64,000 nucleotides of DNA from Arenibacterium halophilum (GTDB taxonomy: Bacteria > Pseudomonadota > Alphaproteobacteria > Rhodobacterales > Rhodobacteraceae): NCBI RefSeq assembly GCF_005938225.1, contig NZ_VCPC01000001.1, forward strand, positions 434,001 through 498,000. The letters are read 5' to 3'. Below, one piece after another: positions 17,914 through 27,724 of this stretch. The notes under the pieces were generated by a model. It saw nothing but the letters and a program-made list of their open reading frames with translations. It was not told where the DNA came from and made no database searches. The translations under genes and the position numbers were made by a program. The first letter of the stretch is position 1, and every line of letters begins with the position of its first letter.

Positions 17914-19931
17914 TCGGCGGCGATCTTCTCGGCCCGGCGGGCCTTGGCATTGGCCGACAGCTCCGCCATCAGCGCGCTGGCGCGGGCGATGGGGTTGGTC
18001 AGGTAGAAATCGCTGATCGCGGGCACGAAACTTGCCTCGCCCAGCGAGCCGGGTTCAACCGCGACCCATTCGTTTTCCGGCACCTCGTCGATATCGGCCA
18101 GGTGCGGCACCTCGGCGACCAGCTTCTGACGCAGCTGCGCCAGGCTGTCGAAGGGCAAGGCGCTGCCCAGCTCGCCCGACAGCGCGCGCAGGATGGCCCA
18201 GTTTTCCTTGGCCTCACCCGGCGCGAACCCGGCGCGCAGCGCCAGCTGCGGGCGGCCTTCGGTGTTCACGAACAGGCCCGATTCCTCGGTATAGGCGGCG
18301 CCGGGCAGGATGATGTCGGCCCGATGCGCGCCCCGGTCGCCATGGCTGCCCTGATAGATCACAAAGGCGCCCTCGGCGATTTCCACCTCGTCCGCGCCAA
18401 GGTTATAGATCACCTCGGCCTCGGACACGGCATCCATCCCGCGATCGTTCACCGCGCCCACGTCCATCGCGCCGACGCGGCTGGCGGCGGTGTGCAGGAT
18501 CAGCAGTTTCGCCTGACGGGCGGTGGCGATTTCCATCGCGGCACCCAGAACGGCGGCGCCATCGGCCTCGCGCAGGGCGCCCTGCCCGACGATCACGATG
18601 CCGCGCTCATCCTCGCCCACGGGCTCCGACTTGGCGGTTTTCACATGCTCGGCCAGTGCGGCGCGGTCATTGCCGAAATGGTGATAGTCATAGCTGAGGT
18701 CGGGCGCTTCGCCCACCACGCCAACCGTCGCCCCGCGCAGCCAAGCCTTGCGGATACGCGCGTTCAGCACCGGCGATTCAATCGCCGGGTTGGTGCCGAT
18801 CAGCAGAATGCCATTGGCATCGTCCAGATCTTCGATCGACGCTGTCCCGGCATAGCCCGAACGGTTGCCTGCCGGCAGCTTGGCGCCATCGGTGCGGCAT
18901 TCGACAACGCCGCCCTGCCCCTCGATCAGCTGTTTCAGCGCGAACGCGGCCTCGACCGGGGCCAGATCGCCCACGATCCCGGCGACTGTCTTGCCCTTCA
19001 TCGCGGCGGCGGCGGCGGTCAGCGCCTCGCCCCAGCCCGCTTTGCGCAGCTTGCCGTTTTCGCGGATATAGGGCGTGTCCAGACGCTGACGGCGAAGACC
19101 GTCCCAAACAAAGCGCGTCTTGTCGGAAATCCATTCCTCGTTCACACCGTCATGGTTGCGCGGCAGAATCCGCATCACTTCGCGGCCCTTGGTATCGACC
19201 CGGATGTTCGAGCCAAGCGCATCCATCACGTCGATGGTTTCGGTCTTGGTCAGTTCCCACGGGCGGGCGGTAAAGGCATAGGGCTTCGACACCAGAGCGC
19301 CCACGGGGCACAGGTCGATGATGTTGCCCTGCATGTTCGAATCCAGCGTTTCGCCCAGATAGCTGGTGATCTCGGCATCTTCACCGCGACCGGTCTGGCC
19401 CATCTGGGTGATCCCGGCGACTTCGGTGGTGAAGCGCACGCAACGGGTGCAGGAAATGCAGCGCGTCATGTGGGTTTCGACAAGCGGGCCAAGGTTCAGG
19501 TCTTCGCTGGCGCGCTTTGCCTCGCGGAAGCGGCTGAAATCGACGCCATAGGCCATCGCCTGATCCTGAAGGTCACACTCGCCGCCCTGATCGCAGATCG
19601 GGCAGTCCAGCGGGTGGTTGATCAGCAAGAATTCCATCACGCCCTCGCGGGCCTTCTTGACCATCGGGCTGTTGGTCTTCACCACCGGGGGCTGGCCTTC
19701 GGGGCCGGGGCGCAGATCGCGCACCTGCATGGCGCAGCTGGCCGCCGGTTTCGGCGGGCCACCAACGACCTCGACAAGGCACATCCGGCAGTTGCCCGCA
19801 ATCGACAGCCGTTCGTGATAGCAGAACCGCGGAACCTCGACGCCGGCCTGTTCACAGGCCTGGATAAGCGTCATTGCCCCGTCCACTTCGAGCTCGTTTC
19901 CGTCGATGATGATCTTTTTGAGATCGGACAT
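17910..19931 (-). CDS. nuoG: NADH-quinone oxidoreductase subunit G
   Basis: The largest hydrophilic subunit of complex I (673 aa). The N-terminal 2Fe-2S ferredoxin domain has [15 protein letters not shown]. It is followed by the [14 protein letters not shown] motif (H plus three Cys for N5) and CISCTRC ... DLCPVGAL (N4). The C-terminal molybdopterin-oxidoreductase-like domain is catalytically inactive in this family. The length matches mitochondrial-type NuoG rather than the longer E. coli form. Confidence 0.96.
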   Translation of the reverse strand: MSDLKKIIIDGNELEVDGAMTLIQACEQAGVEVPRFCYHERLSIAGNCRMCLVEVVGGPPKPAASCAMQVRDLRPGPEGQPPVVKTNSPMVKKAREGVMEFLLINHPLDCPICDQGGECDLQDQAMAYGVDFSRFREAKRASEDLNLGPLVETHMTRCISCTRCVRFTTEVAGITQMGQTGRGEDAEITSYLGETLDSNMQGNIIDLCPVGALVSKPYAFTARPWELTKTETIDVMDALGSNIRVDTKGREVMRILPRNHDGVNEEWISDKTRFVWDGLRRQRLDTPYIRENGKLRKAGWGEALTAAAAAMKGKTVAGIVGDLAPVEAAFALKQLIEGQGGVVECRTDGAKLPAGNRSGYAGTASIEDLDDANGILLIGTNPAIESPVLNARIRKAWLRGATVGVVGEAPDLSYDYHHFGNDRAALAEHVKTAKSEPVGEDERGIVIVGQGALREADGAAVLGAAMEIATARQAKLLILHTAASRVGAMDVGAVNDRGMDAVSEAEVIYNLGADEVEIAEGAFVIYQGSHGDRGAHRADIILPGAAYTEESGLFVNTEGRPQLALRAGFAPGEAKENWAILRALSGELGSALPFDSLAQLRQKLVAEVPHLADIDEVPENEWVAVEPGSLGEASFVPAISDFYLTNPIARASALMAELSANAKARRAEKIAAE

Positions 19932-19933
19932 AT

Positions 19934-20353
19934 CTATCTGGCCCTCAGTAGCGCACCGATCGCGCTGTTCTTCGCAATTTCCGCATGCCCGAAGGCGCAG
20001 AAGGTTTCCGGGGCGTCAAGACGCACACCGTTCTGTTTCAGGAATGCCTCGCCCTTGGCGCGCATTCTGGCCTTTTCGCCATCGGATTCGACATAGGCCC
20101 GTATTTCATCGTCGCTGTAACCAAGGTCATTCGCCCGCGCCTTGAGCGCGCGCAACTGGCCGATTGCCTTCAGCAGCCGCGCGCTGATCCCGTCGCACTG
20201 GTCGCGCACCTCGTCGGCGATGGCGATGGAAAACAGCGAATTCTCGATTTCGGGCACATCGCGCAGCGACGGTTTCGACAGCACAGGAGAGGCGGCCGAC
20301 AGCCCGAGGATCAAGGCCGCAGCCACCGCAGGTTTTGCAATATGTGTCATCAT
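19934..20353 (-). CDS. DUF5333-type secreted protein of the nuo operon
   Basis: A 139-residue protein with an N-terminal signal peptide ([18 protein letters not shown]...). Its mature domain is mostly helical ([13 protein letters not shown] ... [19 protein letters not shown]) and contains two Cys. From memory it fits DUF5333, a family found in Rhodobacterales complex I operons. An AAGGGAAG box before the ATG at 20353 decides the start; further upstream Met codons lack one. It precedes nuoG by 2 bp. The two-Cys layout and C-terminal CAxxxxE pattern faintly resemble the lipoprotein at 20789-21190. Function unknown. Confidence 0.75.
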   Translation of the reverse strand: MMTHIAKPAVAAALILGLSAASPVLSKPSLRDVPEIENSLFSIAIADEVRDQCDGISARLLKAIGQLRALKARANDLGYSDDEIRAYVESDGEKARMRAKGEAFLKQNGVRLDAPETFCAFGHAEIAKNSAIGALLRAR

Positions 20354-20448
20354 ACTCTTCCCTTTCATGGAAAGCGCATGGGCACCACGTTCCGCACCGC
20401 TATTCAATAACAGCGGCCTTCTGGCAGGGATATGCGGCAAATCCCGGC

Positions 20449-20784
20449 TCATGGATTGCATTCACCCTGAAAGATCAGCGTGTCCTTGACCACCTGCAAC
20501 GCCTGCGGAGGTGTTTCGGGACCAACAACCCAGTCGATCCGCGAGGTGCCGAAATTGGCGATGCAATAGCGCGTGCCTTCATAGCCGCCCGCCTCGCGCG
20601 CGGCGTCCAGAGATTGCGACACGCGGTCCACCTCGACCGTAAAGCGCGACAGATCGTCGTCGATCTTGTTGGATTTCGCCTTGAAATACAGACCATCAAA
20701 CGTCACGCGGTCGTCCTTCGAAGTGCAGCCTGCAAGCGCCAGCGCCAGTACACCCGTGGCAAGTGCCAGTTTCATAACATGCAT
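20449..20784 (-). CDS. small lipoprotein of the nuo operon (paralogue of the 17527 gene)
   Basis: A 111-residue predicted lipoprotein (lipobox LALAGC, Cys 20). The mature domain has Cys in RYCIANFG and in the C-terminal QGECNP. The run DDLSRFTVEVDRVSQ aligns with [15 protein letters not shown] of the lipoprotein at 17527-17913. The start at 20784 is placed after a GGGGGTAGGG box; an in-frame ATG at 20775 is equally possible. The 95-bp gap to the next gene contains a small hairpin only. Unknown function. Confidence 0.7.
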   Translation of the reverse strand: MHVMKLALATGVLALALAGCTSKDDRVTFDGLYFKAKSNKIDDDLSRFTVEVDRVSQSLDAAREAGGYEGTRYCIANFGTSRIDWVVGPETPPQALQVVKDTLIFQGECNP

Positions 20785-20788
20785 CGCC

Positions 20789-21190
20789 CTACCCCCTTTG
20801 CCTGACAATTGACGACAGCGGCGTGCCCGAGGCCGTTTCGCCCCGCAGCACCGCGCAGGCATCCAGGCCGCCCCAGCTGCCACCGTATTTCGCGGCCAGC
20901 GAGCGCCGTTTGACATCGCTTTCCAGCTCGGCCGCGCCGCGCACCTGGATTTCGGTCTCAAGCCCCGATTTCACGCGAATGCGGCTCATGGTTTCGGCCA
21001 GTTGCTGGTCATAGGTGAAGGCGACGCAACGGCCCACCAACTCGCGCGCGACGGCGCGTTCGGCGTAATGCTGGGGCCCGGGCATCCGCACCAGAGCAAG
21101 CGCGCGCGGATCGGTCAGCTGCGCCTCATTCGCGCAACCGGCAAGCCCTGCCAGCACCACAATGGCCGTAAGAACGCCGCGCCCCATCAT
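20789..21190 (-). CDS. small lipoprotein after nuoF (family unknown)
   Basis: A 133-residue predicted lipoprotein (lipobox LAGLAGC, Cys 19). The mature part has two Cys about 57 residues apart and ends ACAVLRGETASGTPLSSIVRQRG. The start has a GGAG box six bases before the ATG, and the gene begins 3 bp after the nuoF stop. The Cys spacing and the C-terminal CA-x(n)-E-x-A pattern resemble the DUF5333-type protein at 19934-20353, hinting at distant homology. No function can be assigned. Confidence 0.7.
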   Translation of the reverse strand: MMGRGVLTAIVVLAGLAGCANEAQLTDPRALALVRMPGPQHYAERAVARELVGRCVAFTYDQQLAETMSRIRVKSGLETEIQVRGAAELESDVKRRSLAAKYGGSWGGLDACAVLRGETASGTPLSSIVRQRG

Positions 21191-21193
21191 CGC

Positions 21194-22489
21194 TTACTCC
21201 GCCGCAACCGCGCTGACGCGGCCGGTGCGTTTGTGTTTGATCCGGTCTTCGATTTCGTTGCGGAAATGGCGGATCAGGCCCTGGATCGGCCAGGCGGCCG
21301 CATCGCCAAGGGCACAGATGGTGTGGCCTTCGACCTGCTTCGTTACATCCAGCAGCATGTCGATTTCCTCGACCTCGGCATCGCCGGTCACAAGACGGTC
21401 CATCACCCGCATCATCCAGCCGGTGCCTTCGCGGCAGGGCGTGCACTGGCCGCAGCTTTCATGCTTGAAGAACTTTGACAGCCGCCAGACCGCTTTGATC
21501 ACGTCGGTGTTCTGGTCCATCACGATCATGCAGCCGGTGCCGAAGGACGATTTGTTTTCGCGCATCCAGTCGAAATCCATGATCGCGTCTTCCAGCGCGT
21601 CTTTCGGCAGGATGGGGCAAGAGGCTCCGCCCGGGATGATCGCCTTGAGGTTGTCCCAGCCGCCGCGCACCCCGCCGCCGTGCTTTTCGATCAGCTCGCG
21701 CACGGGCAGCGACATCTGTTCCTCGAATACGCAGGGGTTGTTGACGTGGCCGGTCAGCGCGAACAGCTTGGTACCCACGTTGTTGGGGCGGCCAAAGGAC
21801 GAAAACCATTCCGGCCCCCGGCGCAGGATGGTGGGCGCCACGGCGATGGATTCAACGTTGTTCACCGTGGTCGGGCAGCCGTACAGCCCTGCGCCTGCCG
21901 GGAACGGCGGCTTCATCCGGGGCATGCCCTTCTTGCCTTCGAGGCTTTCCAGCAGCGCGGTTTCCTCGCCGCAGATATAGGCGCCCGCGCCGTGATGCAG
22001 GTACAGGTCGAAATCCCAGCCGGACTTGGCGGCGTTCCGGCCCAGCAGACCGGCGTCGTAACACTCGTCGATCGCGGCTTGCAGCGCCTCTTTCTCGCGG
22101 ATGTATTCGCCCCGGATATAGATATAAGCCGCATGTGCACCCATCGCGAAAGACGCGATCAGGCAGCCCTCGATCAGCGTGTGCGGATCGTGGCGCATGA
22201 TTTCACGGTCCTTGCAGGTCGCCGGTTCGGATTCGTCGGCGTTGACCACAAGGTAATGCGGACGCCCATCGCTGCCCTTGGGCATGAACGACCATTTCAG
22301 ACCGGTGGGAAAGCCCGCGCCGCCGCGCCCGCGCAGCCCGCTGTCCTTCATCTGCTGGATGATCCAGTCGCGGCCCTTTTCGATGATGCCGGCGGTTCCA
22401 TCCCAATGGCCACGCGATTGCGCGCCCTTCAGGGTACGGTCGTGCATCCCGTAGAGATTGGTAAAGATACGGTCCTGGTCTTTCAGCAT
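21194..22489 (-). CDS. nuoF: NADH-quinone oxidoreductase subunit F (NADH/FMN binding)
   Basis: NuoF (431 aa) oxidises NADH through FMN and cluster N3. The motifs [13 protein letters not shown] (nucleotide site), [19 protein letters not shown] (FMN site) and [13 protein letters not shown] with a distal Cys in HTICALGD (4Fe-4S) are complete. The ATG at 22489 is preceded by an AAGGG box; the frame is open further upstream but overlaps the DUF5337 gene. Gap to the DUF5337 gene is 4 bp. Confidence 0.96.
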   Translation of the reverse strand: MLKDQDRIFTNLYGMHDRTLKGAQSRGHWDGTAGIIEKGRDWIIQQMKDSGLRGRGGAGFPTGLKWSFMPKGSDGRPHYLVVNADESEPATCKDREIMRHDPHTLIEGCLIASFAMGAHAAYIYIRGEYIREKEALQAAIDECYDAGLLGRNAAKSGWDFDLYLHHGAGAYICGEETALLESLEGKKGMPRMKPPFPAGAGLYGCPTTVNNVESIAVAPTILRRGPEWFSSFGRPNNVGTKLFALTGHVNNPCVFEEQMSLPVRELIEKHGGGVRGGWDNLKAIIPGGASCPILPKDALEDAIMDFDWMRENKSSFGTGCMIVMDQNTDVIKAVWRLSKFFKHESCGQCTPCREGTGWMMRVMDRLVTGDAEVEEIDMLLDVTKQVEGHTICALGDAAAWPIQGLIRHFRNEIEDRIKHKRTGRVSAVAAE

Positions 22490-22493
22490 CTGC

Positions 22494-22715
22494 CTAACCC
22501 TTGTCGTCGTGCTGGCGTTTGCGCCAGAGAATGAATGTTTGCAACAGCGCAAAGCCAAAGCCTGCCAGTGCCGCCAGATCAAACAGCGCCCGCGTGCGGT
22601 TCGACCACCCGAAGTAGGCTCCCGCCGCATTGGCCCCGATCCACAGAACTCCGATGCCCGCGATCAGCAACGCCGTGCGCTGGCCAGCGCGTTTCTGTGG
22701 CGTCGGGCCCGTCAT
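22494..22715 (-). CDS. DUF5337-type small membrane protein
   Basis: A 73-residue protein with two predicted transmembrane helices (about 15-34 and 43-62) and a basic C-terminus. Size, topology and position between nuoE and nuoF match the DUF5337 family of Rhodobacterales (recalled, not searched). Its ATG overlaps the stop of the upstream helix-hairpin-helix gene by 4 bp. A small complex I accessory or assembly factor is a reasonable guess. Confidence 0.75.
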   Translation of the reverse strand: MTGPTPQKRAGQRTALLIAGIGVLWIGANAAGAYFGWSNRTRALFDLAALAGFGFALLQTFILWRKRQHDDKG

Positions 22716-23383
22716 GCGCGCAAATCCTTCGCCTGTGCGACCCAGTTGTCGCGGCTGGCGCGGCCACGGAAGCCTTTCAGATTGTCATCCACCCATGCCA
22801 GTTCCGCATCCGAGAACGCGGCGATCTGGTCGTAGTGATAGATGCCAAGATCGTTCAGCATGGTTTCAACCTTGGGGCCGATGCCCTTGATTTTCTTCAG
22901 ATCGTCAGCACCACTGTCGCGGGGCACCGTCAATCCCGTTGGTGCGCCTGCAAGGGCCGCGTCTTCCGCCGCGCTCTCATAACGCCATGTGCCTTTGCGT
23001 GACGCCAGTTCGGCCTGCCCGGCCAGGGGTGTCGATGGCTGAACCATCGATCGCGTCGGTTCTGACGGGGCCTGCGGAGCGGGCTTGGGGTCGGATTTTG
23101 GCTCGGCTTGAGGCTCGGCTGGCGCGCTGGCCGGAAGCGGGGCCGGCGTTGTCGCCACCGTTGCCTTGGGGCTGACCGGTTTCGCCTTGGAGTCCTTGTC
23201 GCTGCACCAGCTGGTCACCAGAACAAAGCCGACACCGGTGAATACGATCACCGCAGCCACCAGCGCGGGGAAGAACGCGATGTCCGTGAACAGACGCGCC
23301 AAAAGGAAAACGGCCGCGCCTGCAAGCCCGCCGTAATACCAGCATCGCTTCTGGCATTCGCCCTGTTCGTTGGTCTGCGTCAT
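22712..23383 (-). CDS. membrane protein with C-terminal helix-hairpin-helix domain
   Basis: A 223-residue protein with two N-terminal transmembrane helices (about 16-33 and 38-57), a Pro/Ala/Lys-rich linker (65-125) and a compact domain at 160-221. That domain starts LKKIKGIGPKVE, a helix-hairpin-helix (KGIGP) motif, and ends RDNWVAQAKDL. The same domain is fused to the C-terminus of NuoE encoded just upstream, identical at about 40 of 62 positions by my count. The pairing suggests a complex-I-associated role rather than DNA work; unproven. Confidence 0.75.
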   Translation of the reverse strand: MTQTNEQGECQKRCWYYGGLAGAAVFLLARLFTDIAFFPALVAAVIVFTGVGFVLVTSWCSDKDSKAKPVSPKATVATTPAPLPASAPAEPQAEPKSDPKPAPQAPSEPTRSMVQPSTPLAGQAELASRKGTWRYESAAEDAALAGAPTGLTVPRDSGADDLKKIKGIGPKVETMLNDLGIYHYDQIAAFSDAELAWVDDNLKGFRGRASRDNWVAQAKDLRA

Positions 23384-23412
23384 CGAATTCCCCTAGTCCC
23401 TGCGTCCGTGCC

Positions 23413-24579
23413 CTATTCGTCGTACATCCCGTCTTTCTTTGCCCGCTTGGAAAATTCCGTCTCGCCGCCTTCGGACAGGTGGCGCGCCTGATCGACCCAG
23501 TTATCACGGCTGACGCGGCCCTTGAAGCCAACAAGGTTCTGATCGGCCCAGGCGACCTCTTGCGGGGTCCATGCGGCGATCTGGTCGAAATGGTAGAAGC
23601 CCATCGAATGCAACATGCCTTCGAGCTTTGGCCCGACGCCCTTGATCAGTTTCAGATCGTCCGGGCCCCCGTCGCGGGCTGCGTCCAGAGTTGCGGGCTT
23701 TTCGCCGGCCTCGGCCGCTTCAGCCTGCGGCGTTCCGCCCGAAGCGGGCTTTGGGCGCGCCTTTTCCTGTTCCTGCGCTTCCTGTTCGGTCACGCCGGTC
23801 TTGTCGGCGGGCTTGCCCTTGGACGGACGCGGTTCATCGGCCGGTTTCGCCTTCGTCTCGGTGTTTTCATCGGCTTTCTGCCAGGGCGTCAGCAGCGGCA
23901 CCTCGGTCCCGTCGATGCGCTTGACCGTATCGCCAATGTCGGTCGCCAGCTGCACGCTGGCGTTATACTGTGTGCGGCCGCTGTCGTATTCGGTCAGGCT
24001 GGTCAGGCCGGACAGCGGTTCCGACGCATAGCGCCCGTTCTGAGGGCCCGGAACCGGCACCTTGCCAGCGGCCAGTTCGTCGATGATTTCGCCCAATCGC
24101 TTGGCGGTCAGGTCTTCATAGTAGTCCTTGCCGATCTGGGCCATGGGCGCGTTCGCGCAGGAGCCGAGGCATTCAACCTCTTCCCACGAGAATTTACCAT
24201 CTTCGCTCAGCTGGTGCGGCTTCTCGGCGATCTTTTCCTTGCAGACCGACACCAGATCCTCGGCGCCGCAGATCATGCAGGAGGTGGTGCCACAAATCTG
24301 GATGTTCGCCACCGACCCAACCGGTTGCAGCTGAAACATGAAGTAGAACGAGGCCACTTCCAGCGCGCGAATACGCGCCATGCCCAGCATGTCGGCCACG
24401 CCTTCGATGGCGGCGCGGGTCAGCCAGCCTTCCTGTTCCTGTGCGCGCCAGAGCAGCGGAATGATCGCGCTGGCCTGACGGCCTTCGGGATATTTCGTCA
24501 TCTGCGCTTCGGCCCAGGCAAGGTTGTCGGGCGTGAAGGCAAAGCTGTCGGGCTGGACGGGGTGCAAACGGCGGAGCAT
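23413..24579 (-). CDS. nuoE: NADH-quinone oxidoreductase subunit E with C-terminal helix-hairpin-helix extension
   Basis: NuoE carries the 2Fe-2S cluster N1a next to NuoF. The thioredoxin-like core (1-175) has the four ligands: Cys 96 and 101 (CGTTSC), Cys 137 and 141 (CLGSC). The protein is 388 aa, more than twice the usual 160-240. Residues 235-305 are a charged Lys/Glu/Pro/Ala linker, and 307-368 form a domain with KGVGP and [11 protein letters not shown]. That domain is a close copy of the one in the next gene downstream. The extension occurs in other Rhodobacterales as far as I recall. Confidence 0.93.
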   Translation of the reverse strand: MLRRLHPVQPDSFAFTPDNLAWAEAQMTKYPEGRQASAIIPLLWRAQEQEGWLTRAAIEGVADMLGMARIRALEVASFYFMFQLQPVGSVANIQICGTTSCMICGAEDLVSVCKEKIAEKPHQLSEDGKFSWEEVECLGSCANAPMAQIGKDYYEDLTAKRLGEIIDELAAGKVPVPGPQNGRYASEPLSGLTSLTEYDSGRTQYNASVQLATDIGDTVKRIDGTEVPLLTPWQKADENTETKAKPADEPRPSKGKPADKTGVTEQEAQEQEKARPKPASGGTPQAEAAEAGEKPATLDAARDGGPDDLKLIKGVGPKLEGMLHSMGFYHFDQIAAWTPQEVAWADQNLVGFKGRVSRDNWVDQARHLSEGGETEFSKRAKKDGMYDE

Positions 24580-24615
24580 CTAGATTACATTCCTGTGCGG
24601 GTCGCCGGCGGCGGA

Positions 24616-24648
24616 GCCTCCGGCGAGAGTAGTTTGACCGAAAAGAAG
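24616..24648 (-). repeat. Rhodobacterales-type intergenic repeat (degenerate copy)
   Basis: In the 80-bp gap between nuoD and nuoE lies a 33-base element starting GCCTCCGGCG and ending AAAAGAAG. It matches the element at 48736-48768 at about 24 of 33 positions. Elements of this appearance are scattered between genes in many Rhodobacterales genomes (from memory). The plus-strand reading is given; direction is arbitrary. Confidence 0.5.
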
Positions 24649-24659
24649 CCGGGCACGCA

Positions 24660-25879
24660 TCAGCGGTCGACCTCGCCGAACACGATGTCCATCGTGCCGA
24701 TGATCGCGGCCACGTCGGCCAGCTGGTGACCGCCTGCGACATGGTCCATCGCCTGCAGGTGCAGGTAGCCCGGCGCGCGCAGCTTGGCGCGGTAGGGTTT
24801 GTTGGTGCCATCGGCCACAAGGTAGACGCCGAATTCGCCCTTGGGAGCCTCGACGGCGGCATAGACTTCGCCGGCGGGCACGTGGAACCCTTCGGTGTAG
24901 AGCTTGAAGTGGTGGATCAGGCTTTCCATCGAGGTTTTCATGTCACCACGAGACGGCGGGGTGATCTTGCCCCGGGCCAGAACATCGCCCTGCCCTTCGG
25001 GCGCGCGGAGTTTTTCAATACATTGCAGGATGATATGCGTCGACTGGCGCATTTCCTCCATCCGGCAGAGGTAGCGATCGTAGCAGTCGCCGTTCTTGCC
25101 GACGGGCACCTGGAATTCGAATTCGTCGTAGCATTCATAGGGCTGCGCGCGCCGCAGATCCCATGCCAGGCCCGATCCGCGCACCATCACGCCCGAGAAA
25201 CCGTAAAGCTGGATGTCTTCCTCGCTCACCACGCCGATATCGACGTTGCGCTGCTTGAAGATGCGGTTTTCTGTCAGCAGCTCGTCGATGTCATCCAGCC
25301 GGTTCGGGAACCGTTTGGCCCAGGCCTCGATATCGTCGAGCAGACCGGCGGGCAGATCCTGATGCACGCCACCGGGGCGGAAATAGGCTGCGTGCAAACG
25401 TGCGCCGCAGGCCCGTTCGTAGAAGATCATCAGGTCTTCGCGTTCCTCGAAGCCCCAGAGCGGCGGGGTCAGCGCGCCCACGTCCATCGCCTGCGTGGTG
25501 ACGTTCAGCAGGTGGTTCAGCACGCGGCCGATTTCGGAGTAAAGCACCCGGATCAGCGAGGCGCGGCGCGGCACCTGCACACCGGTCAGCTTTTCGATGG
25601 CCAGGCACCAGGCATGTTCCTGGTTCATCGGGGCCACATAATCGAGCCGGTCGAAATAGGGCAGGTTCTGCAGGTAGGTCCGCGATTCCATCAGCTTTTC
25701 GGTGCCACGGTGCAGCAGGCCGATATGCGGGTCGCAGCGTTCGACGATTTCGCCGTCAAGTTCCAGCACAAGCCGCAGAACCCCGTGCGCCGCAGGGTGT
25801 TGCGGGCCGAAGTTGATGTTGAAGTTGCGGATCTTCTGTTCGCCCGTCAGGGCGTCTTCGAAACCTTTGGAGCCGTCCA

Positions 25880-25883
<4 letters not shown>
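24660..25883 (-). CDS. nuoD: NADH-quinone oxidoreductase subunit D
   Basis: NuoD (407 aa) is related to the large subunit of NiFe hydrogenases and lines the quinone site of complex I. Typical segments are [21 protein letters not shown] (quinone-site His), [14 protein letters not shown] and the C-terminal ending [14 protein letters not shown]. It is separate from NuoC, unlike the fused enterobacterial form. Its ATG overlaps the nuoC stop by 4 bp. Confidence 0.97.
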
Positions 25884-27449
<1,566 letters not shown>

Positions 27450-27500
27450 GAGTGGCTCCTTTTGCTGCGCCGAGCCGTGGCCCGGGCCGTCAAGTGGCGT

Positions 27501-27544
27501 GTTGACCCTGCCCCTCTCTAGCCCCGCCGGTCAGGAGGGTCAAC
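27501..27544. promoter_or_regulatory. 9-bp inverted repeat flanking the nuo promoter
   Basis: GTTGACCCT (27501-27509) and AGGGTCAAC (27536-27544) are a perfect 9-bp dyad with a 26-bp spacer. On the minus strand the upstream arm contains the predicted -35 box, and the other arm falls just after the expected transcription start. A repressor binding both arms would occlude the promoter. No regulator gene is adjacent. Confidence 0.5.
27515..27543 (-). promoter_or_regulatory. nuoAp: predicted nuo operon promoter
   Basis: Read on the minus strand: TTGACC (27543-27538), a 17-bp spacer, then TAGAGA (27520-27515). The -35 box is near consensus; the -10 box is poor. It is the best candidate in the 275-bp gap upstream of nuoA and places the start about 60 nt before the ATG. 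The rest of the gap holds the RTX gene 3' end, a weak GCGGC/GCCGC hairpin with a T-run (about 27680-27720) and a palindrome TCGTTAACGA at 27613-27622. Confidence 0.4.
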
Positions 27545-27724
27545 GGCCCGAACCGCATTGGTTGCATGCGATTTGACGCACCGGGGCATTGGGTTTCACA
27601 AGTCTTCATAAATCGTTAACGACTGACCGCTTGTGGGCGCAAGAGGTGTCGCAAGAGGCCCCGCCCCTGCCACGCCACAAAAATACTGCAGCGCGGCATA
27701 CTTTATCGGTGCGCCGCCCCGCCG

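Noticed and set aside
18102-20096. Long plus-strand open frame opposite nuoG
   Set aside because: Antisense to a complete nuoG; no ribosome binding site or domain.
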